Origin: Natrialba taiwanensis DSM 12281
Lineage (GTDB): Archaea > Halobacteriota > Halobacteria > Halobacteriales > Natrialbaceae
Direction of reading: 5' to 3'
Assembly: GCF_000337595.1 (NCBI RefSeq)
Contig: NZ_AOIL01000013.1
Span: forward strand, 1-64,000
Length of the DNA: 64,000 bases
Position 1 is the first letter of the stretch. Every line of letters begins with the position of its first letter. The translations under genes were made by a program, and so were the position numbers. A model generated the notes under the pieces. That model was not told where the DNA came from and made no database searches. It worked only from the letters and a program-made list of their open reading frames with translations. This document shows, piece by piece, positions 1 through 7,393 of this stretch.

Positions 1-24
1 CCCTACACGACGCTCTTCCGATCT
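1..24. other. Illumina sequencing adapter remnant at contig end
   Basis: The first 24 bases match the 3' end of the standard Illumina read-1 adapter, finishing in GCTCTTCCGATCT. They are not genomic. Read on the minus strand they add the artificial peptide tail DRKSVV to the truncated gene that follows, a known signature of untrimmed adapters in protein databases. Base 25 is the first real base, and the window begins at an assembly contig end. Confidence 0.97.
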
Positions 25-218
25 GAGCAATCCAGCCGGTCTTTCTCCTCGAGTTTGTCGAGGCTCCAGGCGATCTGCTCGTACCCGTCGTCGACGAGTT
101 CTTGCTCGATGTCGCGCATCGTGACCTCGTAGCCGCCCATGGCGGTCACTTCGGCGATACCGTGGCCCATGTTCCCCGCGCCGAGGACGGCGACGCGGTC
201 GATGCTGTCGAATGACAT
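25..218 (-). CDS. 3-hydroxyacyl-CoA dehydrogenase, N-terminal fragment (cut by contig end)
   Basis: About 64 residues remain of an NAD-dependent 3-hydroxyacyl-CoA (3-hydroxybutyryl-CoA) dehydrogenase, which oxidises 3-hydroxyacyl-CoA in fatty-acid or hydroxybutyrate metabolism. The start at 218 gives MSFDSIDRVAVLGAGNMGHG, with the Rossmann GxGxMG nucleotide-binding loop at residues 13-18. It is followed by a second strand ending in an acidic position (VTMRDIE), typical of NAD-binding enzymes. The rest of the gene lies beyond the contig end, and the last codons before base 25 run directly into adapter. It lies 153 bases downstream of the phosphotransferase gene on the same strand, consistent with an acyl-CoA catabolism cluster. 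Confidence 0.9.
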
Positions 219-371
219 GACTGTGTCGTCGGCTGGAAGCGTCTTAACTCCACCGACGACAGTTACCATCGTTAAGATGAAAGTGGTCGGGATAACAGTT
301 GTACGATGGTGTGGCAGGGATGATCGCCGCCATTCGTCGCCGTCCCCGTTGCGACCGCTCGATGCCACCCC

Positions 372-1433
372 CTAGAGCGGTTCGTCGCCCTCGATAATCC
401 GCTGTGCGCGCGCGGCGAGCGCCGGAACGCGGTCTTCCATCCGCGGATACATCGGATCGTCGCTGTTGCCCTCGAGATACCGCCGGAAGAACATCTCGCC
501 GAGTCCGGCCAGTTTGTAGACCGCCAGCGCGCGGTAGAACCGCTCGTGTTCGAACTCGAATCCAGTCCGTGCCTCCCAGCGTGCGACGAGTTCGCGGCGC
601 GTCGAGTAGCCGTCGCGCTCCATGAACCGGTTCGTGAGTTCCGGAATCGCCGGCTCGGGGTCCTTCGCGTCGCGCCAGTAAGAGAGCATCCAGCCCAGGT
701 CGGCCCGCGGATCGCCGAGTGTGGCCATCTCCCAATCGAAGACGCCGATCAGCTCGGGCGGCTCGCCGGGACCGAACATCACGTTATCGAGCTTGTAATC
801 GCCGTGGACGAGCGTGTGGGAGTGTGACTCGGGCGCGTGTTCCTGCAGCCAGGAGCCGACCTCGTAGAGGGCGGGCACCTCGCGTTCGTCGGCCGTCACC
901 TCGAAGGCCCACATGAGTTGCTGGCCCCAGCGTTCGACCTGCCGGTCGGTGTAGCCCGCCGGCCGACCGAACTCGCCGAGTCCGACGGCCTCGTAGTCTA
1001 CGTCGTGGATCGACGCCAGCGTGTCGACGAGTTCTTCGCCGATCCGCTCGCGATACTCGGGGTCGGCGAATCGTGCCGGCTCGTCCTCCCGGAGCACGTC
1101 CCCCTCGAGATGCTCCATCACGTAGAAGTCGCTGCCGATGACGTCGTGGTCCTCGCAGGCGAGTGCCGGTTCGGGGACCGGAACGGCGGTGTCCGCGACG
1201 GCATCCGTCACGCGGAACTCGCGCAACACGTCGTGTGCGGTGTCCGCGGTCTCGCCCGGCGGCGGGCGACGGATGACGAGTTCGCGATCGCCCCAGGTGA
1301 CGAACAGGGTTTCGTTCGAGTGGCCCTCCTGGTGGCGGCTGATCTCGTAGTCCTCGACGGCTTCGAGGTGGTCGGAGAGATAGGCAACCAGTGCGTCCTC
1401 GTCGACGAGGCGCTCGTAGTAGGTGTCGCTCAT
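372..1433 (-). CDS. Phosphotransferase family protein (APH/ACAD10-type kinase fold)
   Basis: This 353-residue protein has the aminoglycoside-phosphotransferase/choline-kinase fold. The catalytic loop HGDYKLDN is at residues 210-217 (Brenner motif, base Asp 212). The metal-binding VFDWEMATLGDP follows at 231-242, and the IRRPPPG strand near 54-60 belongs to the N-lobe. This branch resembles the kinase domain of ACAD10/ACAD11 and usually sits next to acyl-CoA dehydrogenases, SDRs and 3-hydroxyacyl-CoA dehydrogenases, as here. A role in phosphorylating hydroxy-acyl intermediates is inferred from that resemblance; antibiotic resistance is unlikely. The start ATG at 1433 leaves a normal N-terminus (MSDTYYERLV). 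Confidence 0.9.
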   Translation of the reverse strand: MSDTYYERLVDEDALVAYLSDHLEAVEDYEISRHQEGHSNETLFVTWGDRELVIRRPPPGETADTAHDVLREFRVTDAVADTAVPVPEPALACEDHDVIGSDFYVMEHLEGDVLREDEPARFADPEYRERIGEELVDTLASIHDVDYEAVGLGEFGRPAGYTDRQVERWGQQLMWAFEVTADEREVPALYEVGSWLQEHAPESHSHTLVHGDYKLDNVMFGPGEPPELIGVFDWEMATLGDPRADLGWMLSYWRDAKDPEPAIPELTNRFMERDGYSTRRELVARWEARTGFEFEHERFYRALAVYKLAGLGEMFFRRYLEGNSDDPMYPRMEDRVPALAARAQRIIEGDEPL

Positions 1434-1589
1434 GGCGCTCGCGCGGTCGTTTCGGGAAGCGAAGCGTCGTTCTCGGCGACCGGTACGCGTACGGACATCG
1501 AATCGCTGGTTGCGCTCGACATTGTCGGTACGATCACCGTCGTTCTTCTTAACGAAAATAGTTACGACGCGAAAAGAGACTTACAATGT

Positions 1590-2342
1590 TCACTTCCTAG
1601 AAGCCCTGTCAGCGACGATTTCGAGCACCTCGAGCGGCGACGCGATCCGGTAGCTGACCGCCGGCCCGTCGGCAGCCCCGAACGCGACCCCGTGCATCCC
1701 TGCCTCGTCGGCACCCTCCACGTCGTGGTCGTACCGATCGCCGATCATCAGCGATCGGGTCGGCTCGACGCCGGCCTTCTCAAGTGCCGTCTCGAAGATT
1801 TCGGGATCGGGTTTGGTGCGTCCGACCTCCTCGGAGGTAGTAATGGAATCGAACCGCTCGCGGACGCCGAATCGAGCGAGCATCTCGCGGCCGGCGTCAT
1901 CGTCGACATCGCTGATGACGCCGACGTGAAGGTCTCGTTCGGCGAGTCGCTCGATCGCCTCGACGGCACCTGGTACTGGTTCGATGGTGGACTGGACCGT
2001 CTCCTCGAACGTCGGTCGCCACTCCCCCGTCGCAAGCGACTCGCCCGCGACCGCCTCGAACCCCTTCGCGTAGCCGTCCCGGGCCGCTCTGAACTCGGTT
2101 CCGTCGCGTTCGCGGAAGAACTCGCCGACGGCTGACCGCCAGGCCTCGACCGCCTCCGCGGTCGTCACCTCAAGTTCATTCCGTTCGACGAACTCCTCGA
2201 TGGCGGTCGCATGAGCGGCCCGAACGGACTCGAGTTCGAGGATGACGCCGCCGATATCCCAGAAGACGGCCTGCCAGTCTGCGTCCGGTCCCTCCCACCG
2301 TCCGTTGACGCCGGAGTCGGTATTGGCGGTGCCGTCGCTCAT
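1590..2342 (-). CDS. HAD-superfamily hydrolase (subfamily IA)
   Basis: This 250-residue haloacid-dehalogenase-like phosphatase carries all four HAD motifs. Motif I is FWDIGGVIL at residues 27-35, with nucleophile Asp 29; the second acidic position is Gly, as in YihX-like members. Motif II is the Ser of VISDVDDD, motif III the Lys of GRTKPDP, and motif IV MIGDRYDHDVEGA. A helical cap lies between motifs I and II. The substrate cannot be read from sequence. It is the promoter-proximal gene of the minus-strand group that continues into the phosphotransferase and 3-hydroxyacyl-CoA dehydrogenase, though the 156-base gap leaves room for a separate promoter. Confidence 0.88.
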   Translation of the reverse strand: MSDGTANTDSGVNGRWEGPDADWQAVFWDIGGVILELESVRAAHATAIEEFVERNELEVTTAEAVEAWRSAVGEFFRERDGTEFRAARDGYAKGFEAVAGESLATGEWRPTFEETVQSTIEPVPGAVEAIERLAERDLHVGVISDVDDDAGREMLARFGVRERFDSITTSEEVGRTKPDPEIFETALEKAGVEPTRSLMIGDRYDHDVEGADEAGMHGVAFGAADGPAVSYRIASPLEVLEIVADRASRK

Positions 2343-2514
2343 CGCATCACCTGTCGGCGTGGTACCCGTGCCACCGTCGCCGTCGCTCGGCTCGTCTCAT
2401 GTCGCTCTCTCCGCTCGTCTGCACTCGTGTCGTGAATCGGTGCTGTCATCCACAGGTGCTCCGTCGGCGGTGAACTCGGGCCGCCGTTTGATCGTGACTC
2501 TCGGCGGCGATACT

Positions 2515-2583
2515 TAACAGTGCGGGTCGTTTGCCTACTTTTATTAACAATGTCTTCTTACCACCCATCGTTGCTAACAATGG
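2515..2583. promoter_or_regulatory. Divergent promoter with three 30-bp-phased TAACARTG boxes and a palindrome
   Basis: Between the HAD gene (minus) and the SDR gene (plus), TAACAGTG occurs at 2515-2522 and TAACAATG at 2545-2552 and 2575-2582, exactly 30 bases apart. The last copy is the right half of an imperfect inverted repeat, CCATCGTT-gct-AACAATGG (2565-2583). A TATA-like TTTTATTA lies at 2539-2546. Three-turn phasing plus a dyad suggests cooperative regulator binding. No regulator gene is visible nearby. Confidence 0.45.
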
Positions 2584-2614
2584 TAGAAAACAAACGGCAG
2601 ACGGGTGGTCGCGT

Positions 2615-3391
2615 ATGAGCACAACGCAGTTCGGCGTCGACGGTGACGTAGCGCTCGTGACCGGTTCCTCTTCCGGCATCGGGAAGGCGATCGCCGAGCG
2701 GTTCGCCGCGGACGGCGTCGACGTGGTCCTCTGCTCGCGCGAACAGGGCAACGTCGACCCGGTCGCGGCGGCGATCACCGAAAGCGAGCACCCCGGCGAG
2801 GCGCTGGCCGTCGAATGCGACGTGACCGACCGCGAGGCCGTCGAGGCGCTCGTCGAGGCGACCGTCGACGAGTTCGGTGAACTCGACGTGCTGGTGAACA
2901 ACGCCGGCGCGTCGTTCATGGCCGACTTCGACGACGTGTCACCGAACGGCTGGAAGACCATCGTCGATATCAACCTCCACGGCGCGTACCACTGTACTCA
3001 CGCGGCGGCCGAGCACCTCAAGGACGGCGGTGGCTCGGTCATCAATCTCGCGAGCGTGGCCGGCCAGCGCGGCTCGCCGCTGATGAGTCCCTACGGGGCG
3101 GCCAAGGCTGCGGTCGTCAACCTTACGACGACGCTCTCCTACGAGTGGGCCCACGACGATGTGCGCGTCAACTGCATCGCGCCGGGCTTCGTCGCGACGC
3201 CGGGCGTTGAGAGCCAGATGGGTGTCTCCGCCGAGAACATCGACCGCGAGGCGGTCGCACGCCGCATCGGTACCGTCGAAGAGATCGCGGATGTCGCCCA
3301 GTTCCTCGCCAGCCCGGCATCGTCGTACGTCGTCGGCGAGACGATTACCGTCCAAGGCGTGCCACAGATCAGCGAGGATCGCGAAGTCTGA
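2615..3391 (+). CDS. Short-chain dehydrogenase/reductase (SDR)
   Basis: This 258-residue classical SDR is an NAD(P)-dependent oxidoreductase resembling 3-oxoacyl-ACP/acetoacetyl-CoA reductases. The cofactor loop TGSSSGIG is at residues 16-23 and the structural NNAG at 95-98. The catalytic triad is Ser147, Tyr160 and Lys164 in YGAAK, and the C-terminal motif PGFVATPG is also present. The ATG at 2615 is preferred because it begins about ten residues before the first beta strand, as usual in the family. Its divergent position relative to acyl-CoA catabolism genes supports a hydroxyacyl/ketoacyl substrate, but the substrate is not shown by sequence. Confidence 0.92.
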   Translation: MSTTQFGVDGDVALVTGSSSGIGKAIAERFAADGVDVVLCSREQGNVDPVAAAITESEHPGEALAVECDVTDREAVEALVEATVDEFGELDVLVNNAGASFMADFDDVSPNGWKTIVDINLHGAYHCTHAAAEHLKDGGGSVINLASVAGQRGSPLMSPYGAAKAAVVNLTTTLSYEWAHDDVRVNCIAPGFVATPGVESQMGVSAENIDREAVARRIGTVEEIADVAQFLASPASSYVVGETITVQGVPQISEDREV

Positions 3392-3639
3392 ACGGTTCCG
3401 CCGTCAGAACCAGGCTGGATGTCCGTGGCGTCGGTATCCGACCCGGACCCGTGAACGCTCGTCTTCCACACTGCCGGCATCGTCGGCCTCTCTTTGCTGA
3501 TCGGATCGGTCGGTGCGAGAGTCAGCACGTGGCTCCTCGAAAAGGCGACCCAGCGGCCGCTCCCCGTCGCGAACTAAACCCCGTTCGCTATCGCCACCAG
3601 TTCCCATACATCCAAAAGGGAGTCGTTCGTCTATGAACG

Positions 3640-4650
3640 ATGATGACTGATAGAGACGTACCCCTGCCGGTCGCCGCCCAGCCGAGCGTCGATTCGCTCG
3701 TCGAGTACGCCCAGACAGCCGAATCCGGTGGGTACGACTGCGTCTGGCTCCCCGAAACCTGGGGGCGAGATGCAGTGACGGTTCTGACCGCAATCGCCGA
3801 ACGAACCGAGACGATCGACATCGGGACGAGCATCGTCAACACCTACTCGCGCTCACCCGCACTACTCGGTCAGACGGCGGCGACGCTCCAGGAAGTCTCC
3901 GACGGCCGCTTTCGTCTCGGTCTCGGACCGAGCGGCCCCGTCGTGATCGAAAACTGGCACGGCGTCGCGTACGGCAACCCGCTCAAGCGAACGCGAGAAA
4001 CCGTCGACATCGTCAAGCAAGTGCTCGCGGGCGAACCGGTCGAATACGACGGCGACGAGTTCTCATTGTCGGGCTTTCGGCTCCGCTCTGCGCCGCCGGA
4101 CCCCACCCCACCCGTCGAAGTGACGGGTATGGGACCCAAAGCCGTCGAGCTCGCCGGTCGGTTCGCCGACGGGTGGCACGGCATCATGCTCACGCCCGAC
4201 GGCATCGCGGACCGCATCGACGACATCGAACGCGGCGCTGAACTCGGCGACCGCGACCCCGATGACGTGCAGGTCACGACCGGCGTCACGTGCTGTGCGC
4301 TCGAGGACGCCGAGCGCGCTCGCGAACTCGCACGCCAGCACACGGCGTTCTACATCGGCAGCATGGGCACCTTCTACCGCGACGCGCTCGAGCGCCAGGG
4401 GTACGACGAAGCTCCCGACATCCACGACGCCTGGCAGAACGGCGACCGCGAGCGCGCACTCGAACTCGTCGATGAGGCGATTCTTGACGACCTCTGTGCC
4501 GCTGGCAACCCGGAGGCGGTTCGCGAGCAGGTTTCCCGGTACGAGGCGGTCGAGGGCGTCGATTCGGTCGCGGTCAGTTTCCCGCGCGGGGCCGACCGGG
4601 AAGACATCGAGCGGACGATGGACGTGCTGGCACCCGAAGCCGACGCCTAA
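3640..4650 (+). CDS. LLM-class F420-dependent oxidoreductase (Mer-like)
   Basis: This 336-residue luciferase-like monooxygenase-fold protein resembles the haloarchaeal F420-dependent branch related to methylenetetrahydromethanopterin reductase. The TIM-barrel features are visible: an N-terminal strand, then YDCVWLPETWGRDA, IDIGTSIVNTYSRSPALLGQ, and RFRLGLGPSGP near residues 88-98, which typically contacts the F420/FMN phosphate. In an organism with no methanogenesis it probably uses F420H2 on an unknown organic substrate. Two consecutive ATGs (3640 and 3643) are possible starts; the difference is one residue. It is monocistronic, with a 248-base gap before it. Confidence 0.85.
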   Translation: MMTDRDVPLPVAAQPSVDSLVEYAQTAESGGYDCVWLPETWGRDAVTVLTAIAERTETIDIGTSIVNTYSRSPALLGQTAATLQEVSDGRFRLGLGPSGPVVIENWHGVAYGNPLKRTRETVDIVKQVLAGEPVEYDGDEFSLSGFRLRSAPPDPTPPVEVTGMGPKAVELAGRFADGWHGIMLTPDGIADRIDDIERGAELGDRDPDDVQVTTGVTCCALEDAERARELARQHTAFYIGSMGTFYRDALERQGYDEAPDIHDAWQNGDRERALELVDEAILDDLCAAGNPEAVREQVSRYEAVEGVDSVAVSFPRGADREDIERTMDVLAPEADA

Positions 4651-4758
4651 CACCACCCTGCGCTGTGTCACGCGGTCGCTGCTGGGACCCATTCGTGCAG
4701 GCCCTTGTCGACCACGAACAGCGACAGGTACAAACCCCCAATCCTCCCAGTTCGTGAC

Positions 4759-5760
4759 ATGCCCGGCAAGGTGTCTCCGGACGAGTTGCTCGCACACGTC
4801 TTCGATCGGACGGGGGCCGACGCGGACGAAACGATCCTGCAGGGCCCTGCAAACGGCGAGGACGCCGCCGCCATCGACTGGCCCGGCGGCGACCTCGTCG
4901 TCAGTTCTGATCCGATCTCCCTCGCGGCGTCGCAGGTCGGCTCGCTCGGCGTGTACGTCGCCTGCAACGACATCGCCGCCTCGGGAGCGGACCCGCGCTG
5001 GCTCACCGTCGTCATCCTGCTTCCCGACGAGAGCGTCCCGATCGAAACGATCACGACCGATCTGGACGCCGCCGCCAGCAAAGTCGGCGCATCGATCGTC
5101 GGCGGCCACTCCGAGTACGTCGATCAGTTAACCCGTCCGCTCGTCTCGCTGACCGCCATGGGTGCCGCCGCCGAGTTCATTCCGACCGGCGGCGCGTCCC
5201 CCGGCGACCGCGTCATCGTCACGAAAGCCGCCGGCATCGAAGGAACTGCCGTTCTCGCGGCGGACTTCGGCGCTGAACTCGACATCGAAGATACGGAGAC
5301 GGTTTGCGACCGAGCCGCGTCGTTCCTCGACGAGATCAGCGTCGTTCCCGACGCCCGGGTCGTCCGCGAGTTCGCGACGGCGATGCACGACCCGACGGAA
5401 GGGGGTGTCGCCGCCGGGCTCGTTGAACTCGCTCGCGCGTCCGGCGTCCGCCTCGACGTGGACGCGGACGCGATTCCGGTCCGCGAGGAGACCGCCGAAT
5501 TGTGTGCGGCCGCGGGCGTCGACCCGCTCCGCATCTTCGGCTCCGGGGCGCTTCTCGCGACCGTCCCGTCGGAATCGGTCACGGACTGCCTCGCCGAACT
5601 CGCGGCGGCGGGTATCGAGGCCGAATCGATCGGCACCGTTCGCGAGCCCGCAGCCGACGCCGGACCGGCGCTCGAGTTCGGCGACGAGACGATCACGGAA
5701 CCGGTTCAGGACGACCTCTATCCGCTGTGGGAAGCCGCCGACGCGAGCGACGAGGCGTAA
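4759..5760 (+). CDS. AIR synthase-related protein (HypE/ThiL/PurM fold)
   Basis: This 333-residue protein has the PurM-like ATP-binding fold shared by AIR synthase, thiamine-phosphate kinase, SelD and HypE. N-terminal features are GPANGEDAAAIDW and VVSSDPISL (metal/ATP-binding acids), then CNDIAASGADPRWLTVVILLP and SIVGGHSEYV. The C-terminal half has AMHDPTEGGVAAGLVELA and FGSGALLATV. It most resembles the HypE-like archaeal AIR-synthase-related group, but no hydrogenase-maturation genes are nearby, so the product is unknown. The ATG at 4759 is chosen because the region upstream has no conserved sequence. Its last 43 bases overlap the end of the convergent channel gene. Confidence 0.85.
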   Translation: MPGKVSPDELLAHVFDRTGADADETILQGPANGEDAAAIDWPGGDLVVSSDPISLAASQVGSLGVYVACNDIAASGADPRWLTVVILLPDESVPIETITTDLDAAASKVGASIVGGHSEYVDQLTRPLVSLTAMGAAAEFIPTGGASPGDRVIVTKAAGIEGTAVLAADFGAELDIEDTETVCDRAASFLDEISVVPDARVVREFATAMHDPTEGGVAAGLVELARASGVRLDVDADAIPVREETAELCAAAGVDPLRIFGSGALLATVPSESVTDCLAELAAAGIEAESIGTVREPAADAGPALEFGDETITEPVQDDLYPLWEAADASDEA

Positions 5761-6896
5761 TCGTCGTCCGATTCCGTTCCGAGCGCCGCGTCGACCGCCG
5801 CGTTCGTCACCAACTGTTCGGGTGAAATAACGACATCCGCGCCGGCCCGTTCGAGCGTCCCGCCTGCCGCCTCGTCGGTAATGACGACGATTTGTACATC
5901 CGTGCGCTCTCGTGCCAGAAGCACCGCGTAGCTATCCTCGGCGGCGGCACCCGTCGCCACCAGCACCGCATCCGCCTCATCGAGTGCAGCGCGGTCGAGA
6001 ATCGCTTCGTCGGTCGGATCGCCGGAAAGTACGTCGACATCCCAATTCTCGAACGCCGTCGCAGCGTTCTCATCCGCCGTGACGACGAGGACCGACGACT
6101 CCCGCGTCGCGAGTTCGTCGATGACACCGGCGACCGGTTCGGCGGCCCCGAGAACGACGATGCGCTCGCGCGACGCGGTCGAGCGACCCCGGGCTGCCGC
6201 TCGCCGGCCGGTCCGTCGAAGGTGCGCCTCGAGAATCGGGCCGAACAGACTCCCGGCGGCGACGGCGACGGTCGCCGGCCCGAGGAGGACCAGCGAAATG
6301 GCGAACAGCCGACCGGCCTCACTCGTCGCGTGCACGTCGCCGTAGCCGACCGTGCTCACCGTCACGATGGTGAAGTAGGTCGCATCGACCACGGTGTGTA
6401 ACTCGCTGAAATCGTGTCGAAGCGTGTACGCCCCGGCGATACCGTAACAGCACACGCCGACGATCGCGACGAGGCTTCCGAGTTGCGTCGGCGTGAGTGA
6501 ACTCGAGCGGGTAAACCGGGCACTCGTGACGGCCAGGACGACGAGCCCGCCGATCGAGAGGACGACCAGCGGAACCGAGAGCAACCGCGACTGGACGATT
6601 CCGTGGGCGGCCACGAGGACGACGAGAACCGACGCGGCCAGGTAGGCGAGCCGATAGCCCCGGCGCATCCCCCAGGCGGTAACCAGCAGGGCGAATCCGA
6701 GCAGTGTGCCGCTGAACTCGGCGACCGACCGGAGCGCACCGAGCGGGCCGCCGGTCTGGAGCGCCGGTTCCGTGAGGATGGCGAGGACGCTGGTCGCGAT
6801 GGACACGAGCGCGATGGCGGTGACGAGTTGGACGACGGCGCGGGCGCTGGGTCGGCGCTGGCGCGGTACCGGGTTACGGATGCTCCGATCGGGCAT
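5718..6896 (-). CDS. Potassium channel with C-terminal TrkA-N/RCK domain
   Basis: This 392-residue membrane protein has about five hydrophobic segments between residues 20 and 160. They are followed by a P-loop with the K+ selectivity filter TVGYGD at 182-187 and a last pore helix. A cytoplasmic Rossmann-type TrkA-N domain begins near residue 235 (IVVLGAAEPVAGVIDEL, then VLVVTADE, VLSGDPTDEAIL and DAVLVATGAAAEDSYAVLLAR). It should be a ligand-gated K+ channel, fitting a salt-in halophile. The nucleotide loop reads GAAEP in place of a canonical GxGxxG, so NAD(H) binding may be weakened. The 3' end overlaps the convergent AIR-synthase-like gene by 43 coding bases. Confidence 0.92.
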   Translation of the reverse strand: MPDRSIRNPVPRQRRPSARAVVQLVTAIALVSIATSVLAILTEPALQTGGPLGALRSVAEFSGTLLGFALLVTAWGMRRGYRLAYLAASVLVVLVAAHGIVQSRLLSVPLVVLSIGGLVVLAVTSARFTRSSSLTPTQLGSLVAIVGVCCYGIAGAYTLRHDFSELHTVVDATYFTIVTVSTVGYGDVHATSEAGRLFAISLVLLGPATVAVAAGSLFGPILEAHLRRTGRRAAARGRSTASRERIVVLGAAEPVAGVIDELATRESSVLVVTADENAATAFENWDVDVLSGDPTDEAILDRAALDEADAVLVATGAAAEDSYAVLLARERTDVQIVVITDEAAGGTLERAGADVVISPEQLVTNAAVDAALGTESDDDYASSLASAASHSG

Positions 6897-6970
6897 GGGC
6901 GATCCACACCGCGAGCCGCGGTAAAGATAGAGGTGAATCTACCTGTAGTATTTCACTCACCAGGCGTTGT

Positions 6971-7219
6971 TCAGCCTTGCCGCAGCCGTTGTAAGAGGAC
7001 AGTCACTGTAGCGAATGTTACGCCGAAGAGGACGCCGAGGGTCAGTACCCGGGACAGCGATCCGTCATTCAGCAGTGCTTCGGCACCCGCGTACGCCCCA
7101 CCGGGGACTATCGCAAGGAGGAGCCACCATACGAGGGCGTGTTCGCGGAGCCACTGATCTGCAGTCGCATACGATGAGCGGATCCTGGAGAGCGCCACTC
7201 TCTTAATAGAAGTTTTCAT
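6971..7219 (-). CDS. Small two-helix membrane protein
   Basis: This 82-residue protein has a basic N-terminus (MKTSIKRVALSRIRSSYATA) and two predicted transmembrane segments, about residues 29-48 (ALVWWLLLAIVPGGAYAGAE) and 56-76. No family is recognised. A TATA-like GCTAAATTC on the minus strand at about 7241-7250 lies some 27 bases before the ATG, consistent with a leaderless transcript. It lies 74 bases from the divergent channel-gene start region and is probably an independent unit. Confidence 0.6.
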   Translation of the reverse strand: MKTSIKRVALSRIRSSYATADQWLREHALVWWLLLAIVPGGAYAGAEALLNDGSLSRVLTLGVLFGVTFATVTVLLQRLRQG

Positions 7220-7393
7220 AGATAAATACTGTTACGCCTGGAATTTAGCGCTGGATATCTATGTGAACTCCGTGGTGTGTACTAGCAGAGGGATGATCTT
7301 ACGCACATCTACGCATCTACCGATTTACTGAAAAGGATGAAATCACTCTCAAAATGAGTTCGCTGGCACCCGTCCGCCTCGCACGACGGTCCG

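Noticed and set aside
3404-3607. Minus-strand frame of 67 codons between the SDR and LLM genes
   Set aside because: The product is dominated by Arg/Asp with no hydrophobic core or recognisable motif, and GC-rich DNA yields such frames often.
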